Of a DNA stretch of 64,000 nucleotides, positions 7,404 through 17,396 are shown piece after piece (the first letter of the stretch is position 1; every line of letters begins with the position of its first letter). The position numbers and the translations under genes were made by a program. Source of the stretch: an uncultured Desulfovibrio sp. (GTDB lineage: Bacteria; Desulfobacterota; Desulfovibrionia; Desulfovibrionales; Desulfovibrionaceae); assembly GCA_900546145.1 (NCBI GenBank), contig URBN01000002.1:62001-126000 (forward strand). Reading direction: 5' to 3'. The notes below the pieces were generated by a model. It had not been told where the DNA came from. It searched no databases and worked only from the letters and a program-made list of their open reading frames with translations.

Positions 7404-8837
7404 TTAGAACTGCAGGATATGCGGGGTCTGTTCCCTAAGATACTGAATGTTGCTTTTCATCGGCGCGCCCGAAGCGTCATGCCCCTGCAGTACGACCTCA
7501 TTGAGGAATTCGAGGCCTCTCTGCTTGAGCTCGTCGAGATCCTGTCCCCAGATGATCACGAGGGCAAGGTTGGGGTCGAATTCCGTGGGGATGACATACG
7601 GCTGTTTCGGAACGTGCGTGTACACGGAAAGCCAGGGATGCTCGACCCAGCGGAAACGGTCGATGGTGCCGACCCAGGGCGTGAAATTGTTTTCCGGCGA
7701 CTCGGCGATGATACGGTATTCGAGCGTCCTGCCCTCGAAGGAAATGTCATTCTGGGTGTATCCGAGCGGCTCGCCGAGTCCCGTGCGGATCTGCTCAGCC
7801 ACGAGATCGATGTCATCGTGTCCCTTGATGCGGGAAATCTTTGCAGAAACGCCGTTTTCCACCTGGATGCGGGTGTTGACTTCCATGAGAAAGGGATTCC
7901 CGTCGCGGGTCACTATCCATTCCCACGTACCTGCGCTGTCATAGCCTACCTTGCGGGCGATGGACAGGGAGTAGGTGGTTATGTCCTGCAGAACCCTGTC
8001 GGAATCGAAAGAATATTTGTTAACGGAGGGATCAAAGCCGGGCGCGACTTCGAGCCTTTTCTGGCGGCCTGTGGACTGTATGGAACAGTTGCGGGTACCG
8101 AAATGCACCTGATGTCCGTGGCGGTCGCCGAGGATTTGCACCTCAACGTGGTTGTAGTCCATGATGCGCTGCTCGATGAGCACGCCTTCATCCTTGAACT
8201 GCCTCGCGGCGTAATTGCGCACGCGTCTGTACACGGAGCGGAACTGATCAATGTCGTCCACTTCCTCAATGCCCATGCCGCCGCCGCCGGCGGAAGCCTT
8301 GATGAGGACAAGCGGATGTTCGATGGAATGCCGGAGCTGAAAATCGAAGACTTCTTCAGCGATGTTCTCAGCTTCCATTTCGTCGTAGGTCGGGCGATCC
8401 GATCCGGGCACTGTGGGGACGCCTAGGCTGCGCGCCAGGCGCTTGGTGTTGATTTTGTCTCCGAGCTCACGGATGATTTTCCAGGACGGACCGATGAATA
8501 TCATGCTTCGGTCACGCTTCGTTACGCGTCTCGCAAAACGGAAGTCTTCGGCGAAGAAACCGTACCCAGGGTGCAGCGCCGTGCATCCCGAGATGTCGGC
8601 GACACTCATGAGTTCGTTGGCGTCATGATACGATGAGACGCGGTAAAGGGCTTTGCCGTCGCCATGCTCACGGGCAAACAGCACGTGCCCGGAGTCTTTG
8701 TCTTCTGCCGTGTAAATGGCCGTGAAGGGTATGCCAAGCTTGATGCATGCCTGCATGATGCGTATGGCGATTTCGCCGCGGTTGGCGACGAGAACCCGGT
8801 GTTGCTGCAAAACGGGGGTTTCCGAGTGGTTCTCCAA
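7404..8837 (-). CDS. accC: Biotin carboxylase subunit of acetyl-CoA carboxylase
   Basis: 477 residues. Carboxylates biotin with ATP and bicarbonate. Domains in order: pre-ATP-grasp Rossmann-like region (RVLVANRGEIAIRIMQA, 14-30), ATP-grasp with glycine loop KASAGGGGMGIE (about 184-195), and the C-terminal biotin carboxylase domain. The catalytic stretch EVNTRIQVEN is retained; the usual following HPVTE is replaced by GVSAKI. EYRI replaces the usual ECRI. Length fits the family (about 450). It heads the minus-strand operon accC - accAD - biotinyl protein - ssb; its promoter should lie in 8838-9112, shared with divergent bipA. Confidence 0.92.
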   Translation of the reverse strand: MENHSETPVLQQHRVLVANRGEIAIRIMQACIKLGIPFTAIYTAEDKDSGHVLFAREHGDGKALYRVSSYHDANELMSVADISGCTALHPGYGFFAEDFRFARRVTKRDRSMIFIGPSWKIIRELGDKINTKRLARSLGVPTVPGSDRPTYDEMEAENIAEEVFDFQLRHSIEHPLVLIKASAGGGGMGIEEVDDIDQFRSVYRRVRNYAARQFKDEGVLIEQRIMDYNHVEVQILGDRHGHQVHFGTRNCSIQSTGRQKRLEVAPGFDPSVNKYSFDSDRVLQDITTYSLSIARKVGYDSAGTWEWIVTRDGNPFLMEVNTRIQVENGVSAKISRIKGHDDIDLVAEQIRTGLGEPLGYTQNDISFEGRTLEYRIIAESPENNFTPWVGTIDRFRWVEHPWLSVYTHVPKQPYVIPTEFDPNLALVIIWGQDLDELKQRGLEFLNEVVLQGHDASGAPMKSNIQYLREQTPHILQF

Positions 8838-9112
8838 ATTCAGCCTCTCAATAGATATGAATGCCAGAAAATGCGAAACGGCTTAGATTTTTTGGGTGCA
8901 TTTTTAATCGAAAACGAAAATAAGTCCAGAGAGCCGGAATTTCTCGACGATCCGTTCTATCGCCCCGTGAAGCCGGGAAGTTTTTGGAAATGCCTCCTGA
9001 AAAACGGCGAAATGCGCTTCTGGGTGGGTGACAAAAGCTTGAAAAGTCGCTAAAAAGCTCTCTCTCTTTAGATAAAGATTCAAACTGATATTTTTCATGA
9101 TGAGGCATTGAG

Positions 9113-10948
9113 ATGCAGAACGAGAAACTTCGCAATGTGGCTATTATAGCCCATGTCGACCACGGTAAGACCACCCTTGTGGATGCGCTTTTTAAACAGA
9201 GTGGCGTTTTCCGAGCCGACCAGGAAGTTACCGACCGCATTATGGATAACGGGGACCTCGAACGCGAGCGCGGCATCACGATTACTGCCAAGAACTGCTC
9301 CATCACCTGGAAGGGAATCAAGATCAACATCATTGATACCCCAGGCCATGCGGATTTTGGCGGAGAGGTCGAGCGCTCCCTGTCCATGGCAAGCGGAGCC
9401 ATTCTGCTCGTGGATGCGTCTGAAGGCCCACTCCCCCAGACCCGCTTTGTCCTTCATAAGGCACTGGAGGCGAAGCTTCCCGTTGTGGTCGTTATCAACA
9501 AGATTGATCGCAAGGACGCCCGCATCGAGGAAGTTCTCAATGAAGTTTACGATCTCTTCATCGACCTCGGCGCCAACGATGAACAGCTGGATTTTCCTGT
9601 GCTGTACGCAGTGGGCCGAGACGGCGTGGCGATGTACAATCCGGATGACGAGCGCAAGGATCTGACCCCGCTTTTTGAAACCATCGTCAACAAACTGCCT
9701 GGACCTTCCTACGATCCCGACATGCCTTTCCAGATGCTGGTTTCGGATCTGGACTATTCCGACTACCTGGGCCGTCTTGCCGTCGGCCGTATAGTCAACG
9801 GTTCTGTTTACAACAACGAGCCGCTGGACTGCATCGGAGCTGATGGAAAGCAGCGTCCTCTGCGAGCCCTCAAGCTTCAGGTCTATCAGGGCATGCAGCT
9901 CAAGGAGGTTGAAAAGGTGGAGCCCGGTGAAATCGTGGTTCTCGCCGGCATCGAGGACGTGACCATCGGCGATACCATCTGCACCCGTGAGCATCCCGCA
10001 GCCCTGCCGCGTATTACGGTTGATGAACCGACTGTCTCCATGCGCTTCAGCATCAATACTTCTCCCCTCGCCGGCCGCGAAGGCAAGCTTCTGCAGAGCA
10101 GGGTCATCGAGGAGCGCCTGAAGAAGGAAACCCTGCGTAACGTTGCCATTCAGGTGGAGAAGGCCGCTGATCATGATACCTTTATCGTTAAGGGCCGCGG
10201 TGAATTCCAGCTCGCCATCCTGGTAGAGACCATGCGCCGCGAGGGCTTCGAACTCTCTGTCGGCCGGCCCGAGGTCATTCTGAAGAAGGATGCCGACGGC
10301 AAGGTTCTTGAACCCATTGAGCATCTGTACGTGGACTGCGATGAAAGCTTCATGGGCGTGGTCACGGACAAGCTGAACCAGCGCAAAGGCAAGATGATCA
10401 ACTGTCATAACGCAGGTACCGGACGTATCCGCCTCGAATTCTCCGTTCCCTCACGCGGCCTCATCGGCTACCAGGATGAGTTCATGACGGACACCAAGGG
10501 CACCGGTATCATGAATGCCTATCTGGAGGGCTATGAACCCTGGCGCGGCGACTTCCCGTCCCGCTACACAGGCAGCATCGTTTCCGACCGCGCCGGATCG
10601 GCCGTGGCCTACGCGCTCTTTAACCTCGAACCCCGTGGTACGCTGTTCATCGTCCCCGGCGATCAGGTTTACGAAGGCATGATTATCGGCGAGCACAACA
10701 GGGACAACGACATCGACGTGAATCCCTGCAAGGCAAAAAAACTGACCAACCTGCGTGCCGCCGGCCATGATGAAAACGTTATTCTGACTCCTGTTAAGAA
10801 GATGACCCTCGAGCACGCCCTGCACTTTATCCGTGAGGATGAGCTCTGCGAGGTTACTCCCCAGTCCATCCGCCTGCGCAAAGTGGTCCTTTCCGCCCAG
10901 ACGCGCTACCAGCTGGCCGGCATCAAGGCCGGAAAGCGCGGAGCCTAA
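9113..10948 (+). CDS. typA: Ribosome-associated GTPase TypA/BipA
   Basis: 611 residues, the usual family length. A translation-factor GTPase that binds the ribosome and helps large-subunit assembly and stress adaptation. Motifs: G1 AHVDHGKTTLVDAL (about 13-26), switch I ERERGITITAKN, G3 DTPGHADFGGEVERS, G4 NKIDRKDA; then EF-G-like domains II, III and V, and the BipA-specific C-terminal domain (about 490-611, including GDQVYEGMIIGEHNRDND). The start ATG 9113 has GAGG about 10 bases upstream. Transcribed divergently from accC and closed by its own terminator. Confidence 0.96.
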   Translation: MQNEKLRNVAIIAHVDHGKTTLVDALFKQSGVFRADQEVTDRIMDNGDLERERGITITAKNCSITWKGIKINIIDTPGHADFGGEVERSLSMASGAILLVDASEGPLPQTRFVLHKALEAKLPVVVVINKIDRKDARIEEVLNEVYDLFIDLGANDEQLDFPVLYAVGRDGVAMYNPDDERKDLTPLFETIVNKLPGPSYDPDMPFQMLVSDLDYSDYLGRLAVGRIVNGSVYNNEPLDCIGADGKQRPLRALKLQVYQGMQLKEVEKVEPGEIVVLAGIEDVTIGDTICTREHPAALPRITVDEPTVSMRFSINTSPLAGREGKLLQSRVIEERLKKETLRNVAIQVEKAADHDTFIVKGRGEFQLAILVETMRREGFELSVGRPEVILKKDADGKVLEPIEHLYVDCDESFMGVVTDKLNQRKGKMINCHNAGTGRIRLEFSVPSRGLIGYQDEFMTDTKGTGIMNAYLEGYEPWRGDFPSRYTGSIVSDRAGSAVAYALFNLEPRGTLFIVPGDQVYEGMIIGEHNRDNDIDVNPCKAKKLTNLRAAGHDENVILTPVKKMTLEHALHFIREDELCEVTPQSIRLRKVVLSAQTRYQLAGIKAGKRGA

Positions 10949-10974
10949 TCTCCCTGATTCCATTTACAGACATC

Positions 10975-11019
10975 AAAAGCCCCGGTTCCGTCTTTTTCAA
11001 CGGTGCCGGGGCTTTTTTG
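10975..11019 (+). terminator. Rho-independent terminator of typA
   Basis: Stem AAAAGCCCCGG (10975-10985) pairs with CCGGGGCTTTT (about 11006-11016), with an inner CCGT..ACGG extension, followed by a T run. It starts 26 bases after the typA stop, and its position also serves the convergent DsrE-like gene. Confidence 0.9.
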
Positions 11020-11036
11020 TGCGGCGCGAACAGGGC

Positions 11037-11393
11037 TTACGGCTTGATATAGCTGTATCCTTCCTGCTGCAGGCGGCAGAGTTCAGTGATGCCGCCGGAA
11101 ACGGTCTCAACGCCGTCCCAGAGCATATCTTCACTGACGCTGAACCCTTTCAGGGCGTTTTTGCAGAGCCGGATGGAAAGACCGGCCTTCATGAGAGTCT
11201 GCGCGGTGAGCTCATTCTGCGCGTTCTCGGGCGTTTTCGTGAAACAGCGCACGGCAGGTCCGTTTGCCACGATGACGATCTTCGTCCCGCTGTTGGCGGG
11301 GACGTCCTTCAGATAGTTCCTGACGTTGCCAAGGGCGAAGGCGACACGGCCTGTGTCACCTGCGTCCACATGGAGGACGAGATTATAGTTCAT
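11037..11393 (-). CDS. DsrE-like family protein
   Basis: 118 residues with the DsrE/YchN alpha-beta fold signature: N-terminal strand YNLVLHVDAGDTGRVAFALGN, strand TKIVIVANGPAVRCF, then MKAGLSIRLCKNALKGF carrying the cysteine (C77) that in sulfur-relay members holds persulfide sulfur. Many such stand-alone proteins occur in sulfate reducers, and their exact role is not settled; sulfur trafficking is an inference from the family and the retained cysteine. It has no close co-directional neighbour. It converges on typA and diverges from tamA. Confidence 0.8.
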   Translation of the reverse strand: MNYNLVLHVDAGDTGRVAFALGNVRNYLKDVPANSGTKIVIVANGPAVRCFTKTPENAQNELTAQTLMKAGLSIRLCKNALKGFSVSEDMLWDGVETVSGGITELCRLQQEGYSYIKP

Positions 11394-11631
11394 GCTTTTT
11401 CTCCTTGGAGTGCGGTTCTTTGGGCAGGCGCACGCCTGCGGTAACTTCGGCTCTTTCTCATATCAGAACAGCCGTCAGGGCGCCATAATCGGTCATATGC
11501 CCCTCAGTCCGTTCTGGCTCGTTGAGGAGAATGTCTTTTTCCCGTATACCTCAGAAAATGACAGAGGTTTCGGCTGACAGAGGGTAGTGAAGTACCCGGA
11601 AAAATTCATTTTTATTTTTGAGGCTGCAATT

Positions 11632-13584
11632 ATGACCCAGGACTGTCCTGCAGAAGATACACAACGCGGCGGGGGCTGGTGCAGTCTCATGCGTGCCTGT
11701 GCCTCGGTGTTTCTGATCCTTTCAGTCTGCAGCTGCGGATTCACCGGCAGCAGGGAACAGCCTCAGAAAAAGGAGAATGTCCCTGAGGATGTTGTGGCGG
11801 AAAATCCCCTGCCTTATACTGTACATTTTGACGTCAGAGATGAAGACGGAGTGAAATCCGGCGGCGGGTACTTGGCCGGACGCATGAAGGACGCCAGCCA
11901 GCTGGAGCGTCTGAAGAAAAGGCCTCCTGACGGAAGCCTCGGGCTTGAGCGCAGGGCCCGACAGGACATAGAAACAGCCCGGAAGCTCATGCGCTCCGAA
12001 GGGTTTTACGACGGCCGGGCGGAACTTTCTATTTCAGGGGAGGAAACGGGGAAGGCCAGTGTCGCCCTCACGCTTGTCCCCGGCCCTCGCTACGCTATCG
12101 GCGACATCTCCACGCTGTACAGCAGAGGTCCCCGTATCCCCACGGATCTCGCGGACAGGGCCAGGTCTGTTTTCCCTACTTCCGGAATTCCTGGACTTAA
12201 AAAGGGGAAAACGGCTGCCGCTTCCGAGGTGCTTGGCTGTGTCAGTGACCTCGTGAAAAACATGCACGAACAGGGGTTTCCTGACGCACGGCTGCTCGAA
12301 CAGCATTATTATATTGACAGAAAACAGAAAACGCTGAATGCCGTTCTGTACGTTGATCCCGGCGAGGCCGCGATGCTCGGGAACGTTTCTGTCACCAGTA
12401 AAAGTGATGTCAGCCCGTCCTATATCGCCCGACTTGCCCCCTGGGAGCCGGGACAGGAATTCTGGGATTCCCGCCGCGTGGACGAATACATCGTGAAGCT
12501 CAGGAAAACCGGCCTTTTCAAAAGCGTCACCCCCGTTATTGTGTCTGAGAGGCAGGGAGGAAGGAACAACACTGTTTCCTGGAAGACTGTTGGTGTGAAG
12601 GTGGAGGATGCGAAACACCGCTCCGTTGGAGGCATGGTGCGCTATGAAACAGATACAGGTCTCGGCGTTGAGGCAGACTGGGAGCACCGCAATCTTTTTC
12701 ATAATGGGGAAAAACTGACCCTTCAGGCCCCGATTACCGAAACATCCAAGGGACTGAAAGCCAGGTTCAGTAAGCCTGAATTTATGGCGCATGGCCAGTC
12801 ACTGCTCTTTTCGGGCTCCGCCCTGCAGGAAAAGACAGAAGCCTATGACAGATCCGGCATTTCCGTAAGCGGGGGCGTCGAGAGGCAGATAAGCAGGGCT
12901 TGGTATGTATATGCCGGAGCCGGCGTGGATTCGGGTGAGCTCAAAAGCAACACGACCAGCCGCCAGGGATACAGCGTTTACGGCGGGGAACTGAAGGTCA
13001 GGCGGGATACGCGTTCGGATATGTTTAATCCCGTTTCTGGCACAACCGTGGAAGCCGGAGTGAAACCGCTTACTGGCGAATATGACGGTGGCTTTTCCGC
13101 TCTTGGTACGCGTTTTGCTGCGACGGGATATTACGCTCCTTTTACGAAGGATGGTGTGCCAGATGACCGTGTCGTCCTCGCCGGAAGGGCCGAAGCAGGA
13201 GCTTTTTTCGGTGCGTCGCTGCACGCTTTGCCTCCGTCGCAGCGCTACTACCTCGGCGGCGCCGGGACTGTGCGGGGCTACGGATATCAGCAGATAGGTC
13301 CCATGGATGACGAGGATGAGCCTCTTGGAGCCCGTTCCTATCAGCTCGTGAATCTTGAGAGCCGCTTCCGTATCAGCAGAGAGCTGGGGTTTGTCACTTT
13401 TGTTGATGGCGGCAGGGCATACAAAGATCAGATGCCGCATTTCGATCCCGACATGGATTACGCGGCAGGCGCGGGCATCCGCTATTTCACGCCCATAGGC
13501 CCAATTCGTTTTGATGTCGCCGTGCCGCTCAAACAGACGGGGCAGCTTCTTCAGTTTTACATTAGTATAGGGCAGGCGTTCTGA
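11632..13584 (+). CDS. tamA: Outer-membrane assembly factor TamA (Omp85 family)
   Basis: 650 residues from the chosen start. TamA is an outer-membrane beta-barrel with POTRA domains that works with TamB in envelope protein or lipid transport. Seen: an N-terminal hydrophobic segment (CASVFLILSVCSCG, about 23-36), POTRA-like repeats over about 60-300 (ARKLMRSEGFYDGRAEL, IARLAPWEPGQEFWDSRRV), and the D15 surface-antigen barrel with YYLGGAGTVRGYGYQQIGP and the ending GPIRFDVAVPL..QFYISIGQAF. A GTG at 11587 would add 15 residues, but GAGG at 11620-11623 places the start at ATG 11632. The signal region contains V-C-S-C, which could be a lipobox or an ordinary signal peptide. It overlaps tamB by one base (TGATG). 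Confidence 0.9.
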   Translation: MTQDCPAEDTQRGGGWCSLMRACASVFLILSVCSCGFTGSREQPQKKENVPEDVVAENPLPYTVHFDVRDEDGVKSGGGYLAGRMKDASQLERLKKRPPDGSLGLERRARQDIETARKLMRSEGFYDGRAELSISGEETGKASVALTLVPGPRYAIGDISTLYSRGPRIPTDLADRARSVFPTSGIPGLKKGKTAAASEVLGCVSDLVKNMHEQGFPDARLLEQHYYIDRKQKTLNAVLYVDPGEAAMLGNVSVTSKSDVSPSYIARLAPWEPGQEFWDSRRVDEYIVKLRKTGLFKSVTPVIVSERQGGRNNTVSWKTVGVKVEDAKHRSVGGMVRYETDTGLGVEADWEHRNLFHNGEKLTLQAPITETSKGLKARFSKPEFMAHGQSLLFSGSALQEKTEAYDRSGISVSGGVERQISRAWYVYAGAGVDSGELKSNTTSRQGYSVYGGELKVRRDTRSDMFNPVSGTTVEAGVKPLTGEYDGGFSALGTRFAATGYYAPFTKDGVPDDRVVLAGRAEAGAFFGASLHALPPSQRYYLGGAGTVRGYGYQQIGPMDDEDEPLGARSYQLVNLESRFRISRELGFVTFVDGGRAYKDQMPHFDPDMDYAAGAGIRYFTPIGPIRFDVAVPLKQTGQLLQFYISIGQAF

Positions 13585-16500
13585 TGAGCAGCACTGAGAA
13601 AGATAAAATGTGCAGGCAGGCCGAAGCGCAGAATGCGGAAGAGGATCAGACTGCCGGACAGGAAAAGGATACAGCTCCTGAAACAACCGCCGCTTCCAGA
13701 AAGAAGGGGGAGAAAAAAACGGGCCGCAGAGCGCTGAAATGGGTTTCCCTCGGTCTTCTTTTCCTCTTCTCTCTCCTGTGCTGCGTTTTCGCCTGTTATA
13801 TATTCATTCAGACAGAAAGCGGCCAGCGCTTCCTGCAGGAGAAGATCAACAGCGCGCTCTCCGAAAGACATACAGGTGTACGCCTGACCTCTCTCGGCGG
13901 CAGCATTCCCCTGTCCATGCGTGCCGGCGTAGAAATTGCTGACGGGAAAGGAGTCTGGCTGAAGCTCCCTTCCGTGGATATTACTTTGAACGCCGCCCAT
14001 ATTTTTACCAGGTGCGGCGTCTCGCTTGTTCTGAAGGACCCGGAGATTCTCCGTCTGCCTGAGGGCCGAAGCACTGCGGAGGAAAAAGAAGAAGAGCCGG
14101 CCGACATGCCGGAAATCCGTCAGGCTTTTGGGGGGCTGGATTCACTGACTGAGTCCCTTCCCGGCTGGCTTCCTGAACTCGCTGTCGAAAATATCGATGT
14201 CAGAAACTTTATCGTTGGGAAGGCGGTCTATGCCCCGGATGATCCCGGTGCCGCTGATTTCCTGTCTGTGGATATGCAGGCGGTCCTGAAGGCCGGTCCG
14301 GACATGGCGGCAGGGAAGGGAAAAGCCTGGAGTAATCCCCGTCTTGAAGGCGCCATCCGTATGGTGGCCGTACCCAAAACCGTTTCAGATCCCGGGAAAA
14401 AACGGAAGTCTGCTGTTGTCAGCGGTTTTGCTCTTGATCGGTGTGCATTAGGCCTGACTCTGACAGGTTCTCTTCAGAGGCCCGAGCTCAGGGTGTCTGT
14501 GGAAAGCGGAGAAATATCAGCCGGCGGAGCGACCCTGAAAAAGCCGCGTTTTGCCGCTCTGCTGCCAGCGGACACGTTGCACAGGCTTTCCAATGGGGAA
14601 GATTTCGGATTGAAAACGGATCTGTCTTTCGATGCGGGAGACAGACCCTGCACGCTGAGTATGACGGCTGGTGGTGCTCTGAAGGACGCTGGCCCGGAAT
14701 TTTTTGTGCGGGATCTCAGCCTTTCCGCTTTTGGCATGTCCCTTACTGGCGGCCTGCGCGCCGTGTTCGGGGAGAGGCCGGCAGAGGCCCCTCACAGATC
14801 CTCCTTATCCACCGCCATTCCTGGTTATCCTGAGGATCTGCTCCGGATCCTGCCAGCCTGCACGGGAAAGCTTTCCCTGAACGTCAGCGACTGGACCGCC
14901 CTGAAGACCGTTGTACCGGGCGTTTCCCTGTATGGACCGTTTTCCGCAGAACTGACGCTGACCCACCAGGAGGATCAGAGTGTGAGTCTGAAGGCTTCAG
15001 CTCCGCAATTTGCGGCCACGTTGAAGCCGGGCACGCACCTCGAGGTAAAGGATTTTATCCTGGACGCGGATCTGATGCATGTGATCGACTCCCCTTCAGT
15101 GAAGGTGAGAGTGGACGCCGGCAGCGCCCGGGGCTACGGCCATGGACTGAAAGCTTTGAAGCTCTCTCTGGACGGTGATCTCGTGAAAGGCATAGGCATA
15201 CGTGTTGCAAGCGCTGGAGACGCGGACATCGAGATTGCCGGCCTTTTCAGGCCAGGAAATATTGATATTTCCAGACTGATGATTCTTCTGCGCAACCCCC
15301 ATCTCGGAATGAGAGCGGAAAAAAAACTGCACGTGACATACAGCCCGGAAGAAATCCGCGTGAGCGGACTCGATGTGCGCTTTATCCCTGACGGACGCCT
15401 GACACTCGAGGGCAAAATGGCCGGTAGCGCCTGCAAGGCGGACGGCAGAATACAGGGGGTGCATCTGGAATCCTTCAGAAGCTTCCTGCCGTCTTTGCCG
15501 AAGGCTTCCCTTGATGCCGACTTAACCCTTCGCGGAACAGTTGACCATCCGAAGGGCGGGCTTGTGGTGCGCTGCAGCGGACTCAGCCTGCCGGACGTCA
15601 AGTTCCCTCCTCTTGATTTTTCCCTGAAGGCGGACTTCCGCCAGACCGGAAATGGAGAGGAAATCCAGGCTAGCCTGATTTTACCTCAGGCGACGCTGGA
15701 TGCTTTTGGGGGGAAGAATGCATCCATTGAGATGCATGTGCCGCTGAAGATCAAAGAGGGGCAGCTGCCTCAGCCTGACATGGACGGCGGGCTTAAGGGG
15801 CATGTGCGTTTTGATGGAACAGTTTCACCCCTTTGGAAGTTTGTGGATCTGGCGGATCGCAGTCTGAGCGGAAGAATCGGCCTGGAATGCCTCATTGACG
15901 GGACGCTGAAAAACCCTGAAGTGACCGCGAATGTCAGGTTTGCCGATGGGAAATACGTGGATCTTCCCCTTGGTGTGGAAGTGGATGCCATCAGTCTGGA
16001 CGCGAGTATACCGCGCACTCCGGCAGCCAGCCTTGCGAACGCGAAGGTGCGCATGAATTTTTCGGCAACGGATGGGCGGAAGGGCAGGCTTGGCCTGAGC
16101 GGCGGTGTGGACCCAGGAAGCCGGAATCTGAATGTCACCGGCTCTATCCGCAATTTTGCTCCGTTCCGGCGTCGTGATATCAGGGCTGTTATATCTGGCA
16201 GTCTTGCCGTGCAGGGCACGCCGGTGAGTCCGGCAGTGACCGGGACAGTAAGTGTGGATAAAGGCATGCTCGCCCTGGAAGCATTGGAAGCACAGCCTTC
16301 TTTTGAGGAACTGAAACTCGAGGATGGACCTAAGGAAAGACTGATCGCCTTGCTCGGCAAGGAACCGGCTCCGGAGGAAAGCAGGAGCAGAAACGCGGCA
16401 GCGGGAGGCCTTGGAAGCCTGAATATCCGCTTCCATATGCCTCCGCGTTTTGTCGTGACCGGATACGGCCTCGACAGCGTCTGGGGGGCTGATATGAATA

Positions 16501-17114
16501 TTGGCGGTTCTCTGACATCCCCGTCCATATCAGGGCGTGTGAAGGCTTCACGGGGAACTTTGGAACTTCTTAACCGCAAGTTCAGAATGGCGAAGGGGGA
16601 AGTCTCCTTTGCGGGAGGAATTGATCCCATTCTTGATATCAGCATGACAACCCACGCCCAGGATATTGATGCTTTCGTAAACGTGGGGGGCACCCCCAGC
16701 AAGATCGATTTTTCACTGAGCAGCACTCCTGAAATGGCGCAGGATGATGTGTTGTCGTATATCCTTTTCGGTAAGAGCAGCAGCGAGCTGACGCAGTATG
16801 AACTTCTGCAGCTCGGTGCCACCATGGCCCGCATGGTGACGTTCCGCAAGACAAGCAGCGGCATTCTGGATTTTGCCAGGAAGGGAACCGGCCTCGACGT
16901 CATAAACGTGAATCAGTCACCGGAAGGCGGTGCCAAACTGGAGATGGGGAAGTATATCGCCGACAAACTCTACGTCGGCGTGGAAAAGGAAACATCGGGA
17001 AGCGCTGACACCTCGGCCGTCATACAGATGGAACTCGGTCCGCATTCGAACGCGTCTGTGAAAACCGGAGGGAAAAATACGTCTGCAGGCGTGAAATGGC
17101 GTATGGACTACTAA
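13584..17114 (+). CDS. tamB: Translocation and assembly module protein TamB
   Basis: 1176 residues. The inner-membrane anchored partner of TamA: a long beta-rich groove spanning the periplasm. A charged cytoplasmic N-terminus is followed by a transmembrane helix (about 51-75), then a long repetitive beta-strand region, and a typical C-terminal TamB (DUF490) domain: LNRKFRMAKGEVSFAGG, TPEMAQDDVLSYILFGK, TGLDVINVNQSPEGGAKLEMGKY and a terminal amphipathic strand ending RMDY. Translationally coupled to tamA by the shared TGATG. No clear T-rich terminator directly follows; the next hairpin (17341-17372) probably serves both strands. Confidence 0.93.
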   Translation: MSSTEKDKMCRQAEAQNAEEDQTAGQEKDTAPETTAASRKKGEKKTGRRALKWVSLGLLFLFSLLCCVFACYIFIQTESGQRFLQEKINSALSERHTGVRLTSLGGSIPLSMRAGVEIADGKGVWLKLPSVDITLNAAHIFTRCGVSLVLKDPEILRLPEGRSTAEEKEEEPADMPEIRQAFGGLDSLTESLPGWLPELAVENIDVRNFIVGKAVYAPDDPGAADFLSVDMQAVLKAGPDMAAGKGKAWSNPRLEGAIRMVAVPKTVSDPGKKRKSAVVSGFALDRCALGLTLTGSLQRPELRVSVESGEISAGGATLKKPRFAALLPADTLHRLSNGEDFGLKTDLSFDAGDRPCTLSMTAGGALKDAGPEFFVRDLSLSAFGMSLTGGLRAVFGERPAEAPHRSSLSTAIPGYPEDLLRILPACTGKLSLNVSDWTALKTVVPGVSLYGPFSAELTLTHQEDQSVSLKASAPQFAATLKPGTHLEVKDFILDADLMHVIDSPSVKVRVDAGSARGYGHGLKALKLSLDGDLVKGIGIRVASAGDADIEIAGLFRPGNIDISRLMILLRNPHLGMRAEKKLHVTYSPEEIRVSGLDVRFIPDGRLTLEGKMAGSACKADGRIQGVHLESFRSFLPSLPKASLDADLTLRGTVDHPKGGLVVRCSGLSLPDVKFPPLDFSLKADFRQTGNGEEIQASLILPQATLDAFGGKNASIEMHVPLKIKEGQLPQPDMDGGLKGHVRFDGTVSPLWKFVDLADRSLSGRIGLECLIDGTLKNPEVTANVRFADGKYVDLPLGVEVDAISLDASIPRTPAASLANAKVRMNFSATDGRKGRLGLSGGVDPGSRNLNVTGSIRNFAPFRRRDIRAVISGSLAVQGTPVSPAVTGTVSVDKGMLALEALEAQPSFEELKLEDGPKERLIALLGKEPAPEESRSRNAAAGGLGSLNIRFHMPPRFVVTGYGLDSVWGADMNIGGSLTSPSISGRVKASRGTLELLNRKFRMAKGEVSFAGGIDPILDISMTTHAQDIDAFVNVGGTPSKIDFSLSSTPEMAQDDVLSYILFGKSSSELTQYELLQLGATMARMVTFRKTSSGILDFARKGTGLDVINVNQSPEGGAKLEMGKYIADKLYVGVEKETSGSADTSAVIQMELGPHSNASVKTGGKNTSAGVKWRMDY

Positions 17115-17340
17115 TACGAACGGACCGTGGACAAATCCGTATCCTGCACCAGCTTTTGGGAATATCGCAGCGCAGTTCGTTTCTTCCCTGTCATGTCCGC
17201 CAGTGACAAAGCCAGCAGGGGGATAAACAGAATAAGCCGTCCTGTCTTTATACTGAAAACACAAGGCAAAAAGGGCGGATGATGCAACAATTTTTGTGAG
17301 GAGTTTCTTGCGGATTTTTTTGTGGTTGGAAAATTGTGCA

Positions 17341-17372
17341 AAAGGGCGGGAGTTTTAGAACTCCCGCCCTTT
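17341..17372 (-). terminator. Terminator at the end of the coo operon (probably bidirectional)
   Basis: A 14-bp perfect stem AAAGGGCGGGAGTT (17341-17354) and AACTCCCGCCCTTT (17359-17372), loop TTAG, lies 25 bases after cooF. The T run on either strand is short, so termination may be partial. Confidence 0.75.
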
Positions 17373-17396
17373 CAGAGCTTTTATTCAGTCAGAAGA

